Shown: piece by piece, positions 1 through 5,453 of the stretch | Layout: every line of letters begins with the position of its first letter | Position numbering within the stretch: position 1 is the first letter of the stretch | From: Spirochaetales bacterium | GTDB lineage: Bacteria; Spirochaetota; Spirochaetia; Treponematales; UBA12059 | Length of the DNA stretch: 5,718 nt | Assembly: GCA_004525355.1 (NCBI GenBank) | Contig: SPCK01000154.1 | Span: forward strand, 1-5,718 | Reading direction: 5' to 3' | Translations under genes and position numbers: made by a program | Notes under the pieces: generated by a model | The model's input: only the letters and a program-made list of their open reading frames with translations | Databases searched by the model: none | What the model was told of the DNA's origin: nothing

Positions 1-3000
1 GCGGTCAACGTCTGACCCTATGTCCTCGGCCGTTCCCTTTATCTTGTACCAGCCGTTGCTCTGAACCACCTCCGGCGGACTCGCCACGACGTTCAAGGCC
101 GCTATCGGCGCCTCGTTGTCGTAGTTGAATCGTACTTCATAGACACTTTCCCGTGGCGTGGCGCTATTGTCGTAGGCGGTGAGCGTAAACTGCCTGGAAC
201 CGGAAGTGCCTGCGGGTAGGCTTATGGGAATGGCCATGTCGTAGCCAGTGCCAGCATAGCCCGCGCTGAACCATGTCGGATTGCCCGTGAGGGACCCGGT
301 GATGGCGCCCGAGACCTGGATGTCCGTAATGCCGCCGTCGTCGGTAACGGAGCCGCGCAGGTAGACGGTGGTACCGTTAACGTACATGCCGACGGAGTAG
401 GCCAGCTCGTTGCCGTTGCCGGCCGTCGCGTCCGGGTCGATGGCGATGGCGCTCTGGGATCCGAATTGCGGTACGTTCTTGTCGATGATGATGGGCTGGG
501 CGGGTGTCCAGGCCCCGTAGGTGCCATAGATGTCCCTGGCGCGTAGTTTGATGGAAATGGTACGGGTGCCGACCTCCGGATTGAACTCGCCAGCCGAGTT
601 GATGGTGCGATACCAGTTTGCCGAGCCGTTGACCTGCTGTCCCAGGCCCCCGTTGTACCAGTCGACCAGCTCGGTATCGATGTCCGCCGCGTTGAACAGG
701 CTGTCGTTGTTGACGTCGACCATCATGTAGACGGAGTCCACCGCGTCGTCGTCCGTAGCGAGGCCGTAGACGCGGATCGTGCCGCCCAGGGTCTTATTGG
801 GTTCGTCCGGGTAGGAAATCGTGACGCGAGGCCTGTCGCCGCCCGGATCGAGCCTGACCATGTAGTCGCCAGGCGTGGTGATCTTCTCGTTGCCGGCGTT
901 GTCAACGGCGCGTATAAATATCGGGAAGTCCCATATCTGGTCGTTGTCCGGGTCCTTTGACTCGGCGCTCACGAAGACTTCCGTGCCTCCGGTCGTGACG
1001 TCGACTGCCGCTCCGCCCAGGGTAGTGGATACTCTAAAATCGTTGGCGGTCTGGTAAACGACGTAGTACGTGGCATTGCTCAGGATGCCGCCCGGCAGGC
1101 TGGTCGCGCTGAAGTATACCTGGGTGTCGATGGCAAAACCATGGCCGGCGCTCGTCAAGGTATTGGTGCCCACGTCGACCGAGCTTATAGCTTTCCCGGC
1201 GAACAGGTCTGATTTATTGGCTCCGGTCAGATCGATTTCCCAACTGTATATGCTTCCGCCGACTGGGGCCCACGATTCCGAGGCGTAGTTATAGCCGAGT
1301 TTGTATTCCACCGATTTGAGGCCCGCGGTCTGGTCCAGTGCCGTGCCCTTTACGGTTATATCGCCGTTGATGACCTCGTTGTGGGCGGGCGTGGTGACGC
1401 TGTAGGAGGGAGCGGAGTTGTCCACGAGTATGGAGCGTATCACCGTGGACTTGAGCTCCGAGCCGTCCGTCACCTCGATGGTGACAGCAAGGCCGCCGTC
1501 GTCGATGCCGCTGGTCACGTCTATCGGGGTAAGGATATCCGTATCGTACCGGGTAAAAGTCGTGGCGCCCTGGATCTCGGTGCCGTTGGCCAGGGCCGTG
1601 AAGGGCGAGCCCGCAGCACCGGGAACCGCCACGGTTACGCTGCTGATGCCACTGGCGTCAGTGGCAAGGACGCGAATCCTGAACTGGCCGGTGCCCGCGC
1701 CGCCGAAGGGCAGGTTGGTGGTCAGGTCGACCAGGTCTGCCATGTCAAGCGGGGCGCTCCTGTCGACGCTGACGGTTGAGAACACGTCGGGAAAGTTGGT
1801 GTCGACCTTGTATGAAACCGTGCTTTCTATATAGACGCCTATTGCGCCGTTCTCGACGCGAGGCTTGTCGGCGCTAGCCACACTGTTCGTCGCGAACACC
1901 TTGCCGATTTTATCGGTCACCTTGAAGTAGAGGGTCTTGGTTCCGTCGCCCGCGGAGGAGTTATAGCTGAACGTACCTCCGCTCAGGGGCACGGGGTTCC
2001 AGATGGTTCCGTCCTCGCTGATCGCAAAGGCGGTGATGGTTCCGTCGTCATCGCTGACGCTGCCGAATACCGTATTGGACATCTTGAGCGTGGAAAGCTC
2101 GGGAAGCCCGTCCGGGTCGATGTTGGACAGCTTGATGATGGGTCGGTCGGAATCCTGGTCAACGGCCACGTTCAGGACTTGCGGTGTGGCGGGTGCGGTT
2201 GCCATATCGTTGCCTGCGCCGTCTTTCGCCACCAGGTATATCTTGTAGGCGGTATCGTCGGTCAGGAAGGTCGTGTCCACAGTAAAATTGAACGCGTATT
2301 TCTGGTTGACCAGCAGCGTGTAGCCGCCGTCGAACGCGGGGACGGGGTCGGCGGCCTTGGCGACCGCATAGTACAGCGAGGCGACCTGATTGTCGTCGCT
2401 GGCCGTACCGCTTACGCTCAAGGTGCCGTTCACGGTGGACCCATCGTCGGGGGTCAAGTACACGGCTTGGGGCGCTGTATTGTCATAGATGATCTGCACG
2501 GTGCCCGAGCCGGTCTTGGCCGGACTTGAGTTGTCCGTGGCGTCCACTCGAATCGAGTTTGATCCGCCCACGCCGGTGAGCCACGTCTTGTCGACATCGA
2601 AACTGAATGTAAAATTCGGAACGGTACCGCCGATGATGGCGCTCCCCGCTCCCTGCTCGACGCCGTTGATGAATACGCTGACCGAAGCGAGACTCTTGTC
2701 TTCGGTTATTGTGCCGGTAAGCGTAAAGTCATCATTGACGTACGAACCAGTGGTCGGCGAGAAACCAGTCTGGTTGACCACGGGCACGTCATTGTCCACG
2801 GAGAAGGCGATTGTAGCGGTTTCGTTCCAATAATTGACCTGCGGCAAGGTGACCGAGCCGAAGTCGCCGATGGCCGAGTTAAGGTCGCGGGCGCGTACGC
2901 TTATGCGGTAGCTACCGCTGGAAAGGCTGGGAAGGGGTTGGGTCCAGGACAGGCTTGTCGAGGATCCTACCTTGTTGGTGACGTCCGTCCAGTCCTGCTG

Positions 3001-5034
3001 GGTGGTCCAGACGCCCGGTGTAGCCTCGATCTCGATCTTCATCTGGACGGCGCTTGTTGCGGATGCCATGCCGTCGTCGTCGCTTGCTGTGCCCGAAATG
3101 ATGAATGTACCGCCGACCACGTTGCCTGCGACCAGATTATTGACGGCGACTGTGGGCTTGTCCATACTCTGGAGCACGGTCAGTGCACGGCTCGTTTCGG
3201 TTATATTACCGGCGGTATCATAGGCCTTGATCCACACGGTGTGCCCGCCGTCCAGGAAGTTCTGGGTATTGACAGCCCAGGACCATGCATAGGTCCCCGT
3301 GATCGGAGCGTAGACGCCGGAGTCGATCTTGGCTTCAACTTTCTGAAGCACGGTGATGAACGCGTCACCGGCGCCGTCTTCGGCGGTGCCGCGCAGGGTA
3401 ACCGTACCGTTGAGATTGCTTCCGGGATCGGTGATGGTCACGATGGGCGCATCGACGTCCATGATGATGAGCACTTCGCTCTGTCCCCATACGCCAAAGT
3501 TGTCCATGGCCTTTATGCGAACCTGGGTCTGCCCGCCGGTAAGGCCGGTGAGCGAGAGTGGGTAGCTGGACCAGGTGGCGGTGTTGGTTCCGATGTCGCT
3601 GGATGATGCGGTGATATCGACCCAGGCGCCTGAGCCGACCTGTATCATGACCTGGTCGATCGAATTGCCCGCGCCGTCGCGGTTGGCCGACCCGCTGACC
3701 AGGATGGTCTGGTCCTTGCCGTAATACAGGTTCCAGGCCACGGGGTCATTGGTATCGATGTTCACCAGCGGGCGCCCGTCGTCGATGATAACGTAGCGTT
3801 CACCTGAGATGCCGTTGGCGCTTCCGGTATCCTGGGCCTGAAGCTGAATCTTGTAAACACCGTTGGCGCCAGGCAGGCTGAAGCTCCAGCGCTGCTCGTA
3901 CCCGGGATTGCCTTCGACGGTGGCGGAACTCCATGAGGCAGAAGTAATGTCCCCCGGAGAGAGGACGTATCGATACTGTACGGTCATATCAGTGACGTTG
4001 AGGTCGTCGTCCCTCACGGTGCCATTGGCCTTGGTGCCTCCCGCATATCGTTCAGCCAGCAATTCTGTGGTGCAGGTTTCACCGGGCGTCACGAAGGTGA
4101 AGGTCGGCAGGTCGCTGTTTACGTTCACCTTGAGGAGCGTCGGGGTCGACGCTGTCCCGTCGGCGGTGTCCATACGGTAGGAAACGAGGGTTCCCTTGTC
4201 GAAATCGAGCCCGACGATGGTATCGGTATCGTTGGGTTTGGCGTCGAGCTGATCCAGCTGGGAGGCCGTTATGGGATTGCCGCTATTTTCATCGGCGACC
4301 AAGGGCCTGTATTCGTATTGATAGGCATTGGTGTTGCCGCCCTCGTCGGTGGCGGTCGCGACGAGAACCAGGTCTTCGGAATTCAGCGGGGCATACGCGG
4401 GATTGGACGCGTCGAATATGACGTCCCACTTGGGTAGGGTAGCCGAATCGGCAGAAAAGAGCGGCGTCGTCTCGCCAATGCGGAACAAGGCGACGTTTAC
4501 GTTGGTGACAGCCGAGAGGGAGTCGTAGGCCTGGCCGGATATATGGATGATGCCGTTGTATTCCGCGCTCAAGTCCAGCGGCTCTTCAATGAGAACGGTC
4601 GGCGCTCGATTATCGAATCCGATAAGAACGCGATCCTCGGTGGTATTGCCGCGTGCGTCCTTCAGCGTAACCGCGATGTTATACAGACCATCGGGAAACT
4701 GGGCCGTATCGACGTTTCCCGTCGTCCATGTGTTATTGGATACGGTGGCACTCAGTTTTGCGAGTTCCGCTCCCGTCAACTTGTCCAGAATGCGCAGTTC
4801 GGCGCTGGCAAGGCCATAGGCATCGGAGGCAACGCCGGAAAACGTGATGATGCCGGAACGGAATGATCCGGTGCCCGGGCTCACGCTGATCGAGCGAGGC
4901 GCCTCGAGGTCGACCGCTCCGCCAAGACCAAACAATGGCCCCTTGCAGGTTGAAAGAGTCAATATCGATAGAGCCGCGAGGGCTCCCAGAGTCAACCTAT
5001 TCATGCGGCGGCTCGGAAGTTTTTTCCTGACCAT
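1..5034 (-). CDS. Giant Ig-like-repeat surface lipoprotein, partial (C-terminus beyond window)
   Basis: One open frame of 1678 codons runs from ATG at 5034 to the window edge with no stop, so the C-terminus is missing. The start is chosen because AGGAGG lies 5 bases upstream; the in-frame ATG at codon 11 has no such site. Residues 1-30 form a lipoprotein signal ending in Leu-Ser-Thr-Cys. From residue 46 the protein is a chain of beta-rich Ig-like modules. Linkers such as DNRAP (141-145), DVDAP (526-530), DNDVP (747-751), DNTAP (851-855), DNSAP (1205-1209) and DNEAP (1639-1643) mark the borders. Modules share the pattern 'P-x-V-x-I ... G-x-V-x-x-G-T-A-x-D ... A-x-D-x-x-G-N', which resembles bacterial Ig domains of the Big_7 (PF17957) type. 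Known relatives are extracellular spacers, adhesins or carbohydrate- and matrix-binding surface proteins. No enzyme motif is visible. Only two cysteines occur (30 and 321). The precise role is unknown; a lipid-anchored surface or periplasmic stalk or adhesin is inferred. Confidence 0.93.
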   Translation of the reverse strand, partial: MVRKKLPSRRMNRLTLGALAALSILTLSTCKGPLFGLGGAVDLEAPRSISVSPGTGSFRSGIITFSGVASDAYGLASAELRILDKLTGAELAKLSATVSNNTWTTGNVDTAQFPDGLYNIAVTLKDARGNTTEDRVLIGFDNRAPTVLIEEPLDLSAEYNGIIHISGQAYDSLSAVTNVNVALFRIGETTPLFSADSATLPKWDVIFDASNPAYAPLNSEDLVLVATATDEGGNTNAYQYEYRPLVADENSGNPITASQLDQLDAKPNDTDTIVGLDFDKGTLVSYRMDTADGTASTPTLLKVNVNSDLPTFTFVTPGETCTTELLAERYAGGTKANGTVRDDDLNVTDMTVQYRYVLSPGDITSASWSSATVEGNPGYEQRWSFSLPGANGVYKIQLQAQDTGSANGISGERYVIIDDGRPLVNIDTNDPVAWNLYYGKDQTILVSGSANRDGAGNSIDQVMIQVGSGAWVDITASSSDIGTNTATWSSYPLSLTGLTGGQTQVRIKAMDNFGVWGQSEVLIIMDVDAPIVTITDPGSNLNGTVTLRGTAEDGAGDAFITVLQKVEAKIDSGVYAPITGTYAWSWAVNTQNFLDGGHTVWIKAYDTAGNITETSRALTVLQSMDKPTVAVNNLVAGNVVGGTFIISGTASDDDGMASATSAVQMKIEIEATPGVWTTQQDWTDVTNKVGSSTSLSWTQPLPSLSSGSYRISVRARDLNSAIGDFGSVTLPQVNYWNETATIAFSVDNDVPVVNQTGFSPTTGSYVNDDFTLTGTITEDKSLASVSVFINGVEQGAGSAIIGGTVPNFTFSFDVDKTWLTGVGGSNSIRVDATDNSSPAKTGSGTVQIIYDNTAPQAVYLTPDDGSTVNGTLSVSGTASDDNQVASLYYAVAKAADPVPAFDGGYTLLVNQKYAFNFTVDTTFLTDDTAYKIYLVAKDGAGNDMATAPATPQVLNVAVDQDSDRPIIKLSNIDPDGLPELSTLKMSNTVFGSVSDDDGTITAFAISEDGTIWNPVPLSGGTFSYNSSAGDGTKTLYFKVTDKIGKVFATNSVASADKPRVENGAIGVYIESTVSYKVDTNFPDVFSTVSVDRSAPLDMADLVDLTTNLPFGGAGTGQFRIRVLATDASGISSVTVAVPGAAGSPFTALANGTEIQGATTFTRYDTDILTPIDVTSGIDDGGLAVTIEVTDGSELKSTVIRSILVDNSAPSYSVTTPAHNEVINGDITVKGTALDQTAGLKSVEYKLGYNYASESWAPVGGSIYSWEIDLTGANKSDLFAGKAISSVDVGTNTLTSAGHGFAIDTQVYFSATSLPGGILSNATYYVVYQTANDFRVSTTLGGAAVDVTTGGTEVFVSAESKDPDNDQIWDFPIFIRAVDNAGNEKITTPGDYMVRLDPGGDRPRVTISYPDEPNKTLGGTIRVYGLATDDDAVDSVYMMVDVNNDSLFNAADIDTELVDWYNGGLGQQVNGSANWYRTINSAGEFNPEVGTRTISIKLRARDIYGTYGAWTPAQPIIIDKNVPQFGSQSAIAIDPDATAGNGNELAYSVGMYVNGTTVYLRGSVTDDGGITDIQVSGAITGSLTGNPTWFSAGYAGTGYDMAIPISLPAGTSGSRQFTLTAYDNSATPRESVYEVRFNYDNEAPIAALNVVASPPEVVQSNGWYKIKGTAEDIGSDVDR
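682..717 (-). other. Solitary EF-hand/dockerin-like calcium loop (residues 1440-1451)
   Basis: Residues 1440-1451 read DVNNDSLFNAAD. Acidic or polar side chains stand at loop positions 1 (Asp), 3 (Asn), 5 (Asp), 9 (Asn) and 12 (Asp), the arrangement of dockerin-type and EF-hand calcium loops. A helix-like stretch, 'IDTELVDWY', follows. True dockerins have two such loops at a protein end; here only one is seen, in the middle of an Ig-like module, so cohesin binding is not implied. Local calcium stabilisation of the module is the modest reading. Confidence 0.55.
970..1188 (-). other. Inserted phage-structural-type beta module (residues 1283-1355)
   Basis: The Ig-like module beginning at DNSAP (1205-1209) is interrupted at about residue 1281 and resumes at about 1356, reaching its normal end 'IRAVDNAGN' at 1374-1382. 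The intervening 73 residues have the pattern 'HGF-x(5)-VYFS ... LPGGI ... ATYYVV ... NDFRVSTTLGGAAVD'. This resembles a small beta module I know from phage tail, fibre and other virion structural proteins, usually seen as 'HGL..GD.V.F...LPAGL...T.YYV....FK.S.T.GG..V'. The match is by eye. Its role in a bacterial lipoprotein is unknown; it could be a ligand-binding or assembly element. Confidence 0.6.
1864..4119 (-). other. Central array of Ig-like modules (residues 306-1057)
   Basis: Seven consecutive modules with borders at NSDLP (306-310), DDGRP (418-422), DVDAP (526-530), MDKP (624-627), DNDVP (747-751), DNTAP (851-855), DSDRP (961-964) and ADKP (1055-1058). Lengths run from about 94 to 124 residues. 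Best-matching copies carry 'LNGTVTLRGTAED' (541-553), 'VGGTFIISGTASDDDG' (640-655) and 'VNGTLSVSGTASDD' (868-881). Terminal turns include 'KAYDTAGN' (603-610) and 'VAKDGAGND' (935-943). The copies have clearly diverged in sequence, so this is an old array rather than a recent tandem duplication. Confidence 0.75.
4120..4305 (-). other. Irregular non-repeat segment between Ig-like modules (residues 244-305)
   Basis: About 62 residues between module 2 and the NSDLP linker (306-310) do not follow the repeat pattern. They are acidic and rich in Asp, Thr, Asn and Gln, for example 'ITASQLDQLDAKPNDTDTIV', and include a short 'GTLVSYRMDTADGTAS' stretch that could be two beta strands. Without it the linker spacing would be near 100 residues; with it the DNRAP-to-NSDLP distance is 165. 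It may be a degenerate Ig module, a hinge or a small separate domain. I do not recognise it. Confidence 0.5.
4303..4899 (-). other. Ig-like modules 1-2 (residues 46-244)
   Basis: Module 1 (about residues 46-140) has the strand-like pattern 'GIITFSGVASDAYGLASAEL' followed by 'LKDARGN' near residue 130. Module 2 (about 145-243) repeats it with 'GIIHISGQAYD' (161-171) and 'ATATDEGGN' (226-234). DNRAP at 141-145 joins them. Both fit the bacterial Ig fold: a Gly-Thr/Gln-Ala-x-Asp turn in the first half and an Ala-x-Asp-x-x-Gly-Asn turn near the end. They are the membrane-proximal end of the chain if Cys30 is the anchor. Confidence 0.75.
4945..5034 (-). other. Lipoprotein signal peptide with relaxed lipobox
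   Basis: Residues 1-13 carry six basic residues (R3, K4, K5, R9, R10, R13). A hydrophobic stretch (about residues 14-26, rich in Leu and Ala) follows, then Leu27-Ser28-Thr29-Cys30. This is the layout of a type II signal peptide: signal peptidase II would cut before Cys30, which is then lipidated. Thr at position -1 departs from the usual Ala/Gly/Ser, and such relaxed lipoboxes are known from spirochaetes. Mature protein would start CKGPLFGLGG, a flexible tether, before the first Ig-like module. Confidence 0.8.
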
Positions 5035-5039
5035 GCTGT

Positions 5040-5045
5040 CCTCCT
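5040..5045 (-). promoter_or_regulatory. Strong ribosome binding site of the Ig-repeat lipoprotein
   Basis: AGGAGG, a full anti-Shine-Dalgarno match, is separated by ACAGC (5 bases) from the ATG at 5034. It fixes the start codon and argues against the in-frame ATG at 5004. A hairpin stem (5046-5059) abuts it on the upstream side. Confidence 0.85.
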
Positions 5046-5091
5046 CGTCATCGGTGACGATTTGTGACATCCGGGGCGTCCCGGTACTGTC
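5046..5091 (-). promoter_or_regulatory. Leader stem-loops B and C next to the ribosome binding site
   Basis: Stem-loop B has CCGGG (5071-5075) and CCCGG (5080-5084) around a 4-base loop, extended past a small internal loop by GACA (5066-5069) with TGTC (5088-5091). Stem-loop C has CGTCA (5046-5050) and TGACG (5055-5059) around a 4-base loop, and its base touches the AGGAGG at 5040-5045. Such stacking beside the ribosome site could influence translation or mRNA stability; that is inference. Confidence 0.4.
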
Positions 5092-5102
5092 CTGGTATAT
5101 AT

Positions 5103-5140
5103 GGCTTCCCGGCTGTCATTGCCGTCATTCCATGGAAGCC
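5103..5140 (-). promoter_or_regulatory. Leader stem-loop A (7-bp perfect stem)
   Basis: GGCTTCC (5103-5109) and GGAAGCC (5134-5140) pair perfectly. Inside the 24-base loop, CGGC (5110-5113) can pair with GCCG (5121-5124), and GTCATT occurs twice (5115-5120 and 5124-5129). It lies in the predicted mRNA leader of the lipoprotein gene. No riboswitch consensus is recognised. Confidence 0.45.
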
Positions 5141-5145
5141 GAACT

Positions 5146-5151
5146 TTTATA
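5146..5151 (-). promoter_or_regulatory. Weak alternative -10 element
   Basis: TATAAA on the minus strand would place a start near 5139 and give a leader of about 105 bases that begins with the stem-loop at 5103-5140. I find no convincing -35 hexamer 16-18 bases upstream, so this is weaker than the candidate at 5311-5338. Confidence 0.2.
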
Positions 5152-5310
5152 CAAACCGGATGGGCGTGAATTCCTATGGACGGAAAGCAGCCACTCTACG
5201 CATATTTCACCGTCTGCGAGCGACCTGTTTCGTACATCGATACAGGTATCTCCTATCGATATATCGGCAAGAACCGTGCCTAGCAGCCAATAATTCCGAA
5301 TATATTGGAA
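5152..5310. other. Gene-free leader stretch
   Basis: Between the -10 of the main promoter candidate and the weak -10 lie about 160 bases without a convincing gene on either strand. Apart from the nested palindromes at 5236-5266 I see nothing recognisable. It is probably untranslated leader or upstream DNA of the lipoprotein gene. Confidence 0.5.
5236..5266. repeat. Nested palindromes in the leader/upstream region
   Basis: ATCGATA (5236-5242) and TATCGAT (5254-5260) are perfect inverted repeats around 11 bases. GATAC-AG-GTATC (5239-5250) is nested inside, and CGATATATCG (5257-5266) is a perfect palindrome overlapping the right arm. If transcription starts near 5304 these lie in the mRNA leader and offer two mutually exclusive foldings. 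No known element is recognised. Confidence 0.4.
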
Positions 5311-5338
5311 ATAATATTGCGAACCTAATTCCTTTCAA
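5311..5338 (-). promoter_or_regulatory. Sigma70-type promoter candidate for the lipoprotein gene
   Basis: On the minus strand TTGAAA (5338-5333) and TATTAT (5316-5311) each match 5 of 6 consensus bases and are 16 bases apart. Transcription would begin near 5304 and give a leader of about 270 bases before the ATG at 5034. The -35 box lies inside the loop of a 10-bp inverted repeat (arms 5322-5331 and 5345-5354), which suggests a regulator site over the promoter. It lies in the AT-rich part of the gap, as expected for a promoter in a GC-rich genome. Confidence 0.45.
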
Positions 5339-5354
5339 AAAAAAGAATTAGGTT
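5322..5354. promoter_or_regulatory. 10-bp perfect inverted repeat around the -35 box (putative operator)
   Basis: Arms AACCTAATTC (5322-5331) and GAATTAGGTT (5345-5354) are perfect complements around a 13-base centre that contains an A8 run and the -35 box. Arm centres are 23 bp apart, about two helical turns, so a dimeric regulator could touch both on one DNA face. If transcribed it could also form a hairpin, extendable by three pairs past a bulged C. It is not followed by a T-run on either strand, so a terminator role is less likely. Confidence 0.5.
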
Positions 5355-5416
5355 TGCGATGAAAATATCTGATTTGATTTAGTGGAACAACTTAGGGGGA
5401 GATGCAGATTTTATAC

Positions 5417-5448
5417 CGACAAAAATGTCGAATTCGACAATATTGTCG
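5417..5448. repeat. Four alternating CGACA/TGTCG half-sites at 9-bp spacing
   Basis: The order is CGACA (5417-5421), AAAA, TGTCG (5426-5430), AATT, CGACA (5435-5439), ATAT, TGTCG (5444-5448). Every neighbouring pair is a 5-bp inverted repeat with a 4-base AT spacer, so three overlapping 14-bp palindromes exist. A further 12-bp palindrome, GAATAATTATTC (5448-5459), abuts it and covers the exonuclease stop codon. The geometry suits a multi-dimer repressor operator; it resembles in layout, not in bases, the GAAC-N4-GTTC boxes of Gram-positive LexA. Part of it could instead act as a terminator. Confidence 0.6.
5421..5439 (-). terminator. Possible intrinsic terminator after the exonuclease gene
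   Basis: On the minus strand TGTCG-AATT-CGACA (5439-5426) can form a 5-bp stem with a 4-base loop, directly followed by five T residues (5425-5421). It begins 14 bases after the exonuclease stop at 5454. The stem is short and not GC-rich, so termination may be weak; the same bases belong to the palindrome array. Confidence 0.4.
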
Positions 5449-5453
5449 AATAA

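Noticed and set aside
222..905. Minus-strand open frames at 222-527 and 723-905
   Set aside because: They are out of frame with the Ig-repeat protein, and their Pro/Ser/Thr/Arg-rich translations are typical frame-shifted shadows of GC-rich coding DNA.
1381..1834. Overlapping plus-strand open frames in two frames
   Set aside because: Two different frames are open over the same stretch and both are antisense to well-formed Ig modules; neither shows a family motif.
2938..3606. Long plus-strand open frame (222 codons)
   Set aside because: It lies antisense inside the continuous Ig-repeat frame, has low-complexity Gly/Asp/Val composition and no domain. GC-rich coding DNA often leaves antisense frames open.
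5002..5004. Alternative ATG start at codon 11 of the lipoprotein
   Set aside because: It would leave a plausible 20-residue signal peptide, but no Shine-Dalgarno precedes it, while AGGAGG fits the ATG at 5034.
5035..5140. Known riboswitch such as cyclic-di-GMP type
   Set aside because: The conserved cores I can recall are not present; only generic stem-loops are visible.
5176..5283. 35-codon plus-strand frame (ATG to TAG) in the gap
   Set aside because: It has no good ribosome binding site, no recognisable similarity and overlaps the nested palindromes; its length is within chance.
4844..5351. Plus-strand open frames crossing the lipoprotein start and the intergenic gap
   Set aside because: They run antisense over the signal peptide and leader, have no clear ribosome site and show no recognisable domain.
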